A DNA stretch of 20,359 nt, taken from assembly GCA_051453625.1 (NCBI GenBank), contig JBOZIK010000001.1, forward strand, positions 178,689,068-178,709,426, in the 5' to 3' direction. The notes under the pieces are model-generated. The model searched no databases, was not told where the DNA came from, and saw nothing but the letters and a program-made list of their open reading frames with translations. Within the stretch, counting starts at the first letter, position 1; each line of letters opens with the position of its first letter. The DNA comes from Welwitschia mirabilis. Its lineage: Eukaryota; Gnetophyta; Gnetopsida; Welwitschiales. Below are positions 8,800 through 18,815 of the stretch, in pieces. A program made the position numbers and the translations under genes.

Positions 8800-9560
8800 T
8801 CAAATGATTACTAATATTTTTCTATTCATTAGAGGTTTTTATTTTTCTTTAAAAGGATTGTTAGTGAAGAATCTATCTTAGGGTACTTTGTAATATTTTT
8901 AGGTGTTGGCAATTACATAATTTCTCTAACTTTATTTTGATCAACTAATTTACCTTCCTTGGATATTAAATAACCTAAAAATTGGATGAATTTCTTCTAA
9001 AAGAGCATTTTTGTTTTTAATGTTAGCATATAATTGGTGATTTCTTAAGGTTTGTAATACTATTCTCAAGTGTTTTTCATGCTCTTCATAAGTCTTTAAA
9101 TAAATGAGTATATAATCAATAAATACTATTGTAAAGAAACCAAGATGTGATTAAAAGATGTAATTCATAAAAGTTATAAATGATTCAAGGGAACTAGCTA
9201 ACTAAAAGGCGTAATAATAAACTCATAATGATCATAGCAGATTCTAAATGCTATTTTATGAATATCTTCTTCCTTAATTTGAACTTGCTTATACCTATGT
9301 TTTAGATCAACTTTTGAGGTTAACTTAGCTTCTTTAAATTGATTAAAAAGTTCATCTATTTTTGGTAGTAGATACTTGTTCTTAATGATAACTTTATTTA
9401 GTTATCTATAATCAATAACTAATATTAGTATTTCATCTTTCTTGTTCACAAATAATATAGGGGCTTCCCATGGTAATACACTAGGATAAATAAAACTATT
9501 TTGTAAAAGTTCTTCAAGATGAATGTTTAGTTCTTTCTTTTTTATAGAAAACATTCTATA
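8800..9560 (-). pseudogene. Gypsy reverse transcriptase (broken, FIDY)
   Basis: From about 9540 downward the minus strand gives NIHLEELLQNSFIYPSVLPW and EAPILFVNKKDEILILVIDYR. A stop follows at 9402-9404, then LNKVIIKNKYLLPKIDELF. Below that are LTSKVDLKHRYKQVQIKEED and IAFRICYDHYEF. The palm box VFIDYILIY lies near 9097-9126, followed by KTYEEHEKHL and, near 9000-8970, FIQFLGYLIS. This is the classic plant Ty3/gypsy pattern. The motif A Asp (VDL) is kept. The second Asp of FIDD is Tyr (9112-9123), so the polymerase would be dead even without the stops. Confidence 0.93.
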
Positions 9561-9599
9561 TGGTGCCTTAGAAATTGGTTGGGATCTTAGGATTAAATA

Positions 9600-10200
9600 A
9601 ATGAAAAACTTAACTTTTCAAAGTGGTGGCATTCTTGCTAATTCTATTGTAGATCCATAAAGATATTTTTGGACTATTCGTATATTCTTCACTAAAGTTT
9701 CTCCTTTTCTCATGCTAGTTGATTTTATGTATTACATATAAACTAGTGATCCCCTCTTTATTTCTATTTTTATATGCTTTTCATTAATTAAATTAATCAC
9801 TGGTGATTTATAATAACCATAAAATATTAATTTTAAATCATGGTTTATTATTTTTATTAGATTTCTTTATAATTTATAACTGCTCTATTTTTAATTAACC
9901 AATTCATATTTAAAATAATGTCATATTTCTCAAGTCAATAACAATTGGTTATATCTAAACATATTTTCTACTTATGAATAAAGTATAATTATTAATCTAT
10001 TGATTAGCCTTAGATATAGATCCATTTTCTAGCTCTATGCATCCAACAATTAGAGCACAACATAATTTTTCTCTTACAATAATCCTATGAGATATAAAGT
10101 AATGATTTGCTCCATAATCAGGAATAAAAACTACTTTTTTATTATTAAATAAAGCCTTACCTTCTATGAATGAGATCTAAAATTACACCCCTTGACTATC
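9600..10200 (-). pseudogene. Gypsy aspartic protease (broken, DYG)
   Basis: From about 10160 downward the minus strand reads EGKALFNNKKVVFIPDYGANHYFISHRIIV in short pieces. This matches the chromovirus protease word LIDSGATHSFIS, with D-Y-G at 10111-10119 in place of D-S-G. It continues with IELENGSISKANQ near 10040-10000, where family members have a loop and flap region. Lower down only fragments are seen, and the linker to reverse transcriptase (NATTLKS near 9630) is poorly conserved. Its place between the Gag zinc knuckle and reverse transcriptase supports the call. Limits are approximate. Confidence 0.75.
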
Positions 10201-10229
10201 TACTACTACTAAAGTTATCTTATTCATTG

Positions 10230-11110
10230 ATGAATGTTTTTTAATCCTTAAGAATTTTTAGGTTATTATCTGAGAGGATCTATATTACATAATGGACATT
10301 CTTTGGTTTTATGATTTTATTTATAATTAAAGTATTTATGTCCATTATTATACTGATTCTGATGCTAATTTTTACTAGGAATTTACTAGAAATTAAATCT
10401 CTAAGATTGATGACTTATAGAGATTTGACTATAAATATTCTAGTTTCTTTTAAACATAGTTTTCATAGGTTGATTAAAATTCCTTTTTTAATTATTACTA
10501 CTATTAAAATTATTTTTTCTTCATGCCAATTATTATTTTGATAAGATATCTATGATTGATTTTTATTAAGGATATGTCCTTATGGAGTAATTCTTTCTTA
10601 CTTTTTTATTATTTCTACCAATTTTATTTTGTTATCTTTCTTTGTGATATTCTTAGATTAAAAGATGAATGCTTTAGTAAAAATATCAAGAATAAGGCTA
10701 TCAATAAAGAAATTTGCTTTATCTTTTTTATCTAGATGCATATGTAGCACATATCTTAATAATTCTATAAATTTGCGTTCATGAAATGTTATGATCACAT
10801 TAGGAACTTGTCTTAAATTGTAGAATTATGTAATGTTCTAGTAAATATAGAACTTTAAAATATACTTCTCCTTAAATATGTACTCAAATTCCCTCCATGA
10901 AAGTTTCATATCTCCTAACTTGGTCAATTCTATTTTTTACCATAGATTAGCTTCTTCTTATAACATATAAATAGCTAAGAAGCCTTTTTGAATTTATCAC
11001 ATCCTAAGGTACCTATAATCATTTTAACATTACTTACTCATGCTTATACTTTGGATGGACCAATATTTCCTACAAACTTTGGGGGTTTATCTTAATAAAG
11101 TTTGCATTAA
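10230..11110 (-). pseudogene. Gypsy Gag (broken)
   Basis: This is the structural protein of the gypsy element (Retrotrans_gag type). From about 11090 downward the minus strand gives KPPKFVGNIGPSKV, then IIGTLGCDKFKKAS near 11010-10980. After a shift come GDMKLSWREFEYIFKEKY near 10920-10870 and NLRQVPNVIITFHERKFIEL near 10815-10760, followed by LLRYVLHMHLDKKDKANFF. These match PPEFTGTxDP, TWEEFKEKFYEKYFP and EFxxLxQGxMTVAEYxxxFxELxRFAPH of plant gypsy Gag. A zinc-knuckle remnant ends it (10296-10334): Y-F-N-Y-K-stop-N-H-K-T-K-E-C. Both first cysteines are Tyr and one codon is missing. Stops are frequent throughout. Confidence 0.82.
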
Positions 11111-12273
11111 TTTCCTCATACCCACTTCTTTATATTGATTGATATCATTATTTTCTTGTGGGTTTTGATCTTGTTTACTATTTATGATAGAAATTACATG
11201 AATTTAGTCATTCAAGATTTTAGATTAAAGTTGAATAATGGTTTATTTATAATATTCTATTACTACCTCTCTTGTAAATTCTCTTAATGTTGATTAGTTT
11301 ATGCAACTGAATTGGCCTTTAGGTTTAACTCACAATGATGATGAATCTGAAATAAGTGAAAATTATTATAAGATTATGTTTGAAAATAGAATAAATATTA
11401 TTAAAGACATCTTAAAAAGAACATGATTATCATAATAAGATAATTGGTCATCATTTATAACCTAGTGTATATAAGCAATTTTATCCCCTTTCTTTCTTTT
11501 AAATAGATATGATTTATTAGATTTATAAGTTATGGATATGGAGTCTTAATTTAAGATTATATAATCGTATATATTGGGATGAATAACTTGGTTAGAGGTT
11601 TAATTGTTTTCAAGGGTATCTAATTATAATTCATTATCTTATAGATTTATGTTTCTTACAAAAGTTTAAGCTCTTCAAGAAATCATAAAAGATGATTACC
11701 CTAAATTCTTAGGATAAGTGTAATTCTCTTAAGTGATTATCATCTATAGCTATAAGGTAATAGATTTTTTTACAATAACTTGAATTCATCCTTCTAATGT
11801 TGTTTAAGAATTAGAATTATCATGGATATAATTAGCATAATGATGATCTAATATTTGAAGTTATGGTCAACTGTATAAATATCTAGTGATTGAAACTATA
11901 CCAAGTATAATTAGTGTAATCCTTATAATTATTGGGATTGATGTGGATGTAAACTGGTATCCATTTAGAAAATACAAATATCATGGATATAATTAGACTC
12001 ATAATTATTAGAAGATATGATTAAATTCATGCTTATTTAGGAATTAGGGTTACCTTGGCTTACTTTATAATTACTTAAGATCGCATTATCAAGGATATAA
12101 TTTATTTTACTCAAGATTTAGAATTATCAATGATATTTTTAACTTTAGAATTACTTAGAAATTAAAGCTATTATTATTACAACTAATATTATAATTATTA
12201 TGAAGAAACGTTGTAGGATATAATTGGCTTTATATTTTTGTAAATTTATAAGATAACATAGGTGTTACTAAGT
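11111..12273 (-). other. Gypsy leader region, no readable gene
   Basis: Between the primer-binding site and the recognisable start of Gag lie about 1.1 kb without a clear domain. The lower part (to about 11350) may hold the decayed N-terminus of Gag. The rest is A+T-rich and carries a recurring word, ATCATGGATATAATTAG, exact at 11819-11835 and 11980-11996, with weaker forms near 12088 and 12213. Confidence 0.55.
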
Positions 12274-12276
12274 TAA

Positions 12277-12294
12277 CCTAGAGCTCTCATACCA
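12277..12294 (-). promoter_or_regulatory. Primer-binding site, initiator-Met tRNA type (gypsy)
   Basis: The minus strand reads TGGTATGAGAGCTCTAGG. It differs from the initiator-Met complement TGGTATCAGAGC at one base (C to G, position 7). It is three bases inside the LTR terminus (TGT at 12298 on the plus strand, so the LTR ends ATTACA on the minus strand). Position and sequence agree with plant gypsy elements. Confidence 0.85.
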
Positions 12295-12353
12295 TTATGT
12301 AATATCCTAACTTTTTTTACACTAATTAAGTACTTTTTTTTTTTAATATTCTT

Positions 12354-12503
12354 AACTAACAAACATGATAAAAGCTAGNNNNNNNNNNNNNNNNNNNNNN
12401 NNNNNNNNNNNNNNNNNNNNNNNNNNNNNNNNNNNNNNNNNNNNNNNNNNNNNNNNNNNNNNNNNNNNNNNNNNNNNNAACTAACAAACATGATAAAAGC
12501 TAG
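12354..12503. other. Assembly gap (12379-12478, 100 N) with 25-bp duplicated edges
   Basis: The 25 bases before the Ns (12354-12378, AACTAACAAACATGATAAAA then GCTAG) recur exactly after them (12479-12503). As at 8332, this suggests an unmerged contig overlap rather than missing sequence. Confidence 0.93.
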
Positions 12504-13271
12504 GATTAAATTCTAATTTTTTAATTAACATTTTTATACATCGATAAAAACGTGCCATACTATTATTAATTATTTACCTATAAGAATTTCTAGGTTATTT
12601 TAATTTACAAATAATAGTAACTTCATAAGTTGTTTTTTATATTTTTTTCTAGTTTTCTATCACACTAAGAGATATATTAAATATGATTAATAAAATGTAA
12701 ATTTATTATAAAATGTACATAAATAAGTTTGAGGATATTACTTAACTAATATAATAGAAGGTTGTAACTCCCATTAATGGCATGCTAACCTAATATCTAA
12801 TAATCCTTCAAATAGGAGTTAGTTATACTTTAGATTTTAAACTATGAAAATATGGTTAAGATCAACTTCATAGTCTTACAATTTACCTTACTATACCTCC
12901 AACATAGGTGACATGTACTAAATGAGGAAGATGCATGCTTACAAGTAACCTCCACTTCCTTGAAACATCTTTATATGATGCAACATCATCCATTGATGTC
13001 AAAGACTTGGGATATTAAGTTTGAGTAAGTTCATACCTAGGTAGGATAGGAGGCTGATGATCAAATCCACTTGTATAAGGGTATTATATAAAAAAATGAA
13101 ATGCAATCCATATTGGTGATGAAATCCAGGTATGGGGATGATTATTATTAAGATTGTTTTGATTTAGTTCCATTTGATAAATACACCACACAAATTCATG
13201 CATACAATTCTATTTAACATGAATATCTAATGGATTCTTTATTTAGTTATAATAGTTCTAGTCATCATTGA

Positions 13272-13301
13272 GTTGTATGATTATAGAAATAATCATACAA
13301 C
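13272..13301. repeat. Perfect 13-bp inverted repeat, 4-base loop
   Basis: The arm GTTGTATGATTAT at 13272-13284 is matched perfectly by its reverse complement at 13289-13301, with AGAA between. It could form a hairpin in RNA or single-stranded DNA. No terminator or mobile-element role can be claimed. It lies 35 bases before a small assembly gap. Confidence 0.85.
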
Positions 13302-13336
13302 AAAAAAATAAGCGTATGAGACAATCTTTATATTTA

Positions 13337-13346
13337 NNNNNNNNNN
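13337..13346. other. Small assembly gap, 10 N
   Basis: Ten Ns between A+T-rich flanks. I see no duplicated edge here. Confidence 0.99.
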
Positions 13347-15114
13347 AAAGGAAATATTCTTTTATCATTTTTCATAATAATAATAACAATATTTAAAATG
13401 TATCAAAATACATCTTAAGAACATACTTAAAAAAACTAATTCAAACCTAGAGCTATGTCAATTCTACAAGCGTTCTTCCATTATTATATGATAATCTAGC
13501 ATGGTTATATGTAATGAAGATAACCAAAAGAAATATAGTTCAAATATGATTATTTAAAACATAATTCTTTAGTTAAGACTCATGTAGCTAGGGAATAAAT
13601 AAGAAAAATAAATGATAAATTAAGGACTGTTTGAGTTACGTAGATTACTATGGTGGAAACCTTTATAAGCATGCACATTAAAGGAAGTAAAAATAAAAGA
13701 TAAAATAGGTTCTGATCCTAACAAAATTATATGTATGAATAATGTAACTTAAAGTTACTAATAATAACTCATCTTATGTACTTTAATTACCTGTATAATT
13801 TTATTTAACAATTTTTCTATAATTTAAGATATTAATTATCAAGTTTTTAGGGATTTAAAAAGACGTCATAATCAAAAATTAATAATTGATTAACTATGAA
13901 GCATAAAATAAATTATAGTAGTTTTTAATTAACTAGAATCATAATAGAAACTTGAAAACTTAGCTTAAACTATTTTGGATTTAGAAAATTATTATATCTA
14001 AGGTTAAAGCTGTGAGATTTTTCAAAATTATATCCCTAATACACTATACTAAAATGATCATAACTTCCAAAATACTTTTAGTTTATAAGTGATTTATAAT
14101 GTTTGCAAAAGCTTATTTAATTATCTACAATCTAGGATGCTCAAGATTTTAAATAGTGAATTTGTTAATTACAAATCTAAATTTAATTAATTACTACTTT
14201 TTTGCATTTATTTCCTAATATATTTTTACAAATAATTTTATTAAACATTATTACACATCAAAAAAATAACTATTTTTCAATTTTTATATACATAATATAA
14301 TTCTATATTTTAAAAAAAAATTCATCAATTTATGCCTTCTATTTAATGAGCTATAGTATTTTTAACCTATACCTTTATTTTGGGAAATTTAACTTTCACT
14401 ATGTAAATATAGTAAAGATTCTATAACTAGATATGAAATAATTAGAATTATTAAAATAATTAATACACTAGTTAAAATAAATAAATAAATTATTTTTTAA
14501 ATAAATATTACTGACGCAAAAAAAGGTCAAAAATAATAATGCAGAAAAGCATTTACAATGACCCTTAGGATTATTATAGAGTAGTATTAACCTAAAAGAG
14601 ATTTTGAGTATTAAACTTTTTCCCCCAATAAGATTGATATAATACATAATTAAGAATAATATAATATTAGTTATTTATACTTATCCAAAACAAACATGAA
14701 TATCCAAATTTTTATAATAAGCCCCCTAGTTACTTAGCCATAATTATGCATTAGTAACCATTGTTACCAAGCATAAAAGACTCCTAACTTCTCCTTGATG
14801 TCCCAGTGAGAGCCAATGGGAGGGAATAATTTTTATAATATAATGCTATAATAATCATAAATAATGGTCTAATGCCATATTTTATCACTCTACTAGAATT
14901 TTAAAAGAGATCATATGGAAGATATGAGTAAATAATCTTACTTGGAACGATTAGTAATAACTAAATAAATTAAACTTAATGAAGTTTCAAGCTCAAGAAT
15001 CCTTAGCTCCAATATCCATAAGCAAAATAAGGAGAATAAAGAGATGAAAAAAATAAATGAATTTGTATAAAAAAAAGGAAGTATCTACATTTTTACAAGA
15101 GAGAAAAAGGGTTT

Positions 15115-15123
15115 CTATTTATA
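15115..15123 (-). promoter_or_regulatory. Possible minus-strand TATA box
   Basis: The minus strand reads TTTATAAATAGAAACCC followed by TTTTTCTCTCTTGT. TATAAATAG followed by a pyrimidine-rich start region is typical of plant core promoters and LTR promoters. No gene lies downstream, so if real it is probably the promoter of a decayed LTR on the minus strand. Confidence 0.3.
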
Positions 15124-15363
15124 AATAAACAAAATATACATAGTTTAGGATCATACGAGCACATGATTTATCATTAATAAGTGGGATGGATAATAAGTGA
15201 CATTGGATTATGAAAAGAGAAATAATATTTATAACTCATGTACCTAAATAGGAAGAGTAATTTACTCATTTTAATTAGCAAGATTGATTAAATGCATTAT
15301 TTCTATTCTAGATTCTTCTTAATCCTTCATAGGCTCATAAGCATGTTTAATTTAATTTAAGAT

Positions 15364-15590
15364 ATGCATTGGAATATAAATGCATAAAATTTGAAGTTTT
15401 TATATGACATAATGAAATAAACCTCTTTAATTCCAATGAACAAAATAATTAATATGTCATGAATATCAGTTCAAAACATGCATTTAAAGAGTAAATTACA
15501 AATTTTGAAGTTATCATGTGACATAATGAGATAAGCCTCTTTAATTTTAATTAATAAAACAATTGATTTGTTATGAATCAAGTGCTATTA
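15364..15590. repeat. 114-bp tandem duplication
   Basis: Units at 15364-15477 and 15478 to about 15590. Both contain ATGCATT, then TTTGAAGTT, then TGACATAATGA(A/G)ATAA(A/G)CC and CTCTTTAATT, then a TATGAAT-like end. The units are similar but not identical, so the duplication is old. Confidence 0.8.
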
Positions 15591-17076
15591 TACATGTTAA
15601 GAAGATAAAAGTAATGGTAGAGTAAATATACTTTTTCATCATTGTTAGTTCTAAATAAGAGTGCATGTACTTATTCACATGCTTATTTATTTTATAATGC
15701 ATACAATCTATCAATCACACAATACAAAGAAGCAAAGGTCTATTCATAATATAGCATATCTATCACATATGCCAAGAATTTAAATGAGTAAATAAGATAT
15801 AAAACGTATTATTATATCCTCTTAAAAATTTCAATTTATTAATGTTATCATGTGATTTGAATTCCTTACATAATGGGATCATTTAGTTTTAATATTGGGA
15901 TAGTTAATAATTATAAATTGCTTTTTTCATAAAAATGTTCATAACATAATTATTATCATTTCCATGTTTAATTATGAAAACTAAAGTTAATTACTTAAAA
16001 TATAATCTTATTCTAATAAGGCATCTAAAGAAGAATAATTTATTATTTAATTAAAAGATTATTGTTTCTAATATCTAAGTAATTAAGGTTTTTAAAATGT
16101 AGGGCATGATAGCATTATAAAGCATGTTTATTCATGATGAGTATAAATTTTAATGTAAATTGTGCTTATTAATGAAGTCTTTTCATTATCTTAATCATGT
16201 ATTTTAAATAACAATAGATGTTTTTGTTTACCAATATAGTTACTAATCAATAGGTTGATTAGTTAGTATGTTAGTAGATTAGTATGTATATTTTACTATT
16301 TCATTTCAAGTACAAGGTGTGTTGTGGTATGAAGATGAAAGAGAAGGTTGAGGTGGCAAAGAAGCAGTAACAAAACCTAACCATATGCTTATTCCTACAG
16401 AGTAAAGAATGAAAACAAAAAAAGAAACAAGGATATAAGAATAGGATTACTACCAAAGGTGGGGATCTTTTTGACAAAATGTTCTAGGCATAGACAAGGC
16501 AAGAAGGTCAAGAAAAGGGGGCCCTAACTATCTTGCAAAGGGCACAGCAGCATTTTCCATATCTCATAGTGTTACCTGTAAAGAAGAACACAAGCCTTAT
16601 CACATCTTTATGTAATAATTCATATTTTAATATAAAGATGAAAATCATATTTAAGGATCATTGTGTGCATACTTTATTACTTAAAAAAGTAATATTATCA
16701 CTAATTACTTCTATTTATGCAGCTAAACATAAATTAGAATAATTAACATTACTTAGAAATAAGTAGTATCTAGCATCTCATATAAATTATATCATGCTTT
16801 ATTTCTTTCATCATTTCCCCTTGCTGTAATATATGGACATAGTGCTTTACTAGTAATAAGTTAACTTGACTAATTCAAGTAACTTCATTATGATACTATT
16901 GTGATGATGCATTTTAAACTAAATGATTGAATTTTGTTATTTTTATGTAATGATGTGATCTTATTTTTAGGTTAATAGTATCATAGTTTCTACATATTTT
17001 TCTAGTATTATTTTATTTTATTTAATATTATTTAGTGATATTTTCTACACTTATTTTACCATATAGGCATCCATCA

Positions 17077-17095
17077 TTTTGGTGTTTGAAAGAGG
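17077..17095 (+). promoter_or_regulatory. Possible decayed primer-binding site (Athila/Tat-like)
   Basis: TTTTGGTGTTTGAAAGAGG lies where the internal part of the plus-strand element should start. Athila and Tat elements usually have TTTGGCGCC at this place. TTTGGTGTT would be that word after C-to-T changes, which is plausible in this mutated region but unproven. Confidence 0.35.
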
Positions 17096-17099
17096 TTCC

Positions 17100-18780
17100 C
17101 TTAGTCAACTAGCAAACATGATAAAAAATACTATCCAATAAGATAGCTAAGGAAAATAAGAGGATGAAAGAGGTAGGTATGTTAGAGACTCACATAAATA
17201 TGGTCTAGATGAGTAGATCAAAAATAATGTTAAAATAGAAGTGGAAGAAAAACGTTTTACAAAAGATGGGATCGCCCTTAGAAAGGTGGTAAACGAACAA
17301 ATATTTCCTAAAATGATGATTAAATTTGAGCAACAATTACATAATATTTTTGCATCACCTCACTCATAAGGAGAATCTTCTCAAATGATTCAAGTAAAAG
17401 GACCTAAAAGAAAAAAGTTATAATAGGATGCTATTGGAAAGATGATGGAGATTTAAGACCATTAAATCATCATACCCATTGATTAAGAGATTTAAGTCCT
17501 ATAAATCCTATAACCTTACAATAACTAGATAAAGTAAGAAATATAAATACTACCATAATACCCATTTTTAAAGGTAAAAAGTCAAAAGAACCCCTATTAC
17601 ATTTAAGCTTGTTTGATGCCTTTTGTAAAGCCAACTATCTTGACTCATAATCAAATGTTATGAGGTATTTTCTTTTCCTTGTAAAAGGAGATGCTCAAAT
17701 GTGATATCATAGGAATCCTACTGATGTTTGTAGTTCTTAGGGAACTCTTGAAAATTCTTTTCTAGTCAAATTTTAATCCATGAGGATGGTTGAAGATCCA
17801 AGGGAATAAATCTTGAACATTGAATAAAAAAATAATAAAAGATTTTATGAGTCTATGTAAAGGTATAACATACTGTTATCTAAATGTCCTAATCATGAAA
17901 TCATAGCTAGGAAACAAGTCAGATCCTTACTTAGAGAATTATAGAGTTAGACATTGAAAGAATTAGACTCATTATGTAGAGGAAGCATTAATACGAAGAA
18001 TATATAAGAAGTGGGAGAAGCCATCACTCAATTTTATAACATGAGTTAAGGATGGGAATGATAAAATGAAAAGAAGAAATTTGTAAATAAAGTATGTACC
18101 CCAAAGTAGATAGTAGTGTATATAGTTCAAAGCATATCACTCTGATGAAAGAAGTAGATAAAAAAGTGACTAATAGTATGATAGAAAAATTTGCTCAATT
18201 AGTTGTATAACACTTTAAAGAGGAAGAAGGACTTACATATGAGCACTGTGAGGAAGACAATCATGATGAAATAGAATATCATTAGATGAAATAATTTGTT
18301 CAATAGCTAAATATAACTAGATTAGATTTAAATTCTGGAAATTAACCTCAAACTAAAAAGAAATCGTATCCTTATTAAAGTAGAAAATGGAAAGGTAAAA
18401 TAGAAAGACCTTATCATACTATAGAAATTGGAATAACATAGATCAAAAAATTAGATAGAAAAATAAAAAATAAAAACAAAAGAAGGAAAAATCCCTACCC
18501 AACCTCAATCAAATCCTAGAGAAGTAATAAGTAAGGCAATAACTACTAGATCTAGAAAGCAAAAAGTAATACATGAATCACAAAGAAAGAATATAAATTC
18601 AAGCAACCCTCTAAATAAAGAAGAAAAAGAGACTAAAATAAAAATAGTGGATGATGCCTTAATAGATTTCTTTACCTTCTTCCATAAGAAGTAAACAAAT
18701 AGAACATTCAAAAGTTAAAAAGGATATAGAGTATTTAATAAAGATACTAGAAGATACAAAAGTATCATTACCTCTTTTAA
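17100..18780 (+). pseudogene. Athila/Tat-like Gag (broken)
   Basis: This is the structural protein of the plus-strand element. The best-kept part is about 17620-18045. LFLVKGDAQM near 17670 corresponds to the LFPFSLRDKAKxW word of the family. GTLENSFLVKF near 17741 corresponds to WEDLxxKFLxKFF. FYESMQRYNILLSKCPNHEI at about 17843-17900 corresponds to LYEAWERFKDLLRKCPHHG. LDSLCRGSI and EVGEAITQFYNMS follow. Stops and shifts separate the pieces. Downstream, at about 18470-18700, is a Lys-, Ser- and Glu-rich stretch with TTRSRKQKV, typical of the low-complexity linker before protease. The first 500 bases (17100-17600) are not readable. Confidence 0.75.
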
Positions 18781-18815
18781 ATTTATTAAAAGACGTGTCT
18801 ATGTATTAAAGACAA

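Larger units (their letters stand above)
7370..12297 (-). mobile_element. Degenerate Ty3/gypsy LTR retrotransposon, Tekay/Del-like
   Basis: From 12294 downward on the minus strand: primer-binding site, long leader, Gag, protease, reverse transcriptase, RNase H, integrase. Integrase after RNase H is the Ty3/gypsy order. The words in reverse transcriptase (IKNKYLLPKIDELFNQF, KVDLKHRYKQVQIKEEDI) and integrase (QMGLGAKLNRRTQFHPQ) are those of plant chromovirus-type elements. The LTR start TGTAATATCC is like the TGTAACATCC start of Tekay/Del LTRs. No chromodomain is readable below 7400. All parts are broken by stops and frameshifts. Confidence 0.85.
12298..13336 (-). repeat. 5' LTR of the gypsy element (outer edge unknown)
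   Basis: On the plus strand the LTR begins TGTAATATCCTAAC, next to the primer-binding site. This is close to the TGTAACATCC terminus of Tekay/Del-type LTRs. The sequence beyond is A+T-rich and non-coding and contains a gap (12379-12478). No outer terminus, TATA box or matching second LTR could be found, so the end given is only a working limit at the small gap. The LTR could be shorter or extend beyond it. Confidence 0.5.
13347..17076. other. A+T-rich region without readable genes
   Basis: About 3.7 kb with no protein domain on either strand; the open frames in it are short and match nothing known to me. The right end must include the 5' LTR of the Athila/Tat-like element that starts its internal part near 17077, and the left end may include more of the gypsy LTR. 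It contains a 114-bp tandem duplication (15364-15590) and a promoter-like minus-strand word (15115-15123). A less A+T-rich patch lies at about 14770-14825. LTRs are the likeliest content, but no terminal pair was found. Confidence 0.5.

Noticed and set aside
10311-10541. Plus-strand open frame of 76 codons, Ile/Leu-rich
   Set aside because: It is antisense to the gypsy Gag zinc knuckle region; no family is recognised.
16533-16742. Plus-strand open frame of 69 codons
   Set aside because: It has no recognisable domain and no neighbour that would support it, and its length is not unusual. It lies before the Athila/Tat-like internal part, probably in its LTR.
18505-18711. Minus-strand open frame of 68 codons with a membrane-like product
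   Set aside because: It is antisense to the Lys/Glu-rich Gag-protease linker of the plus-strand element, which by itself produces hydrophobic shadow frames.
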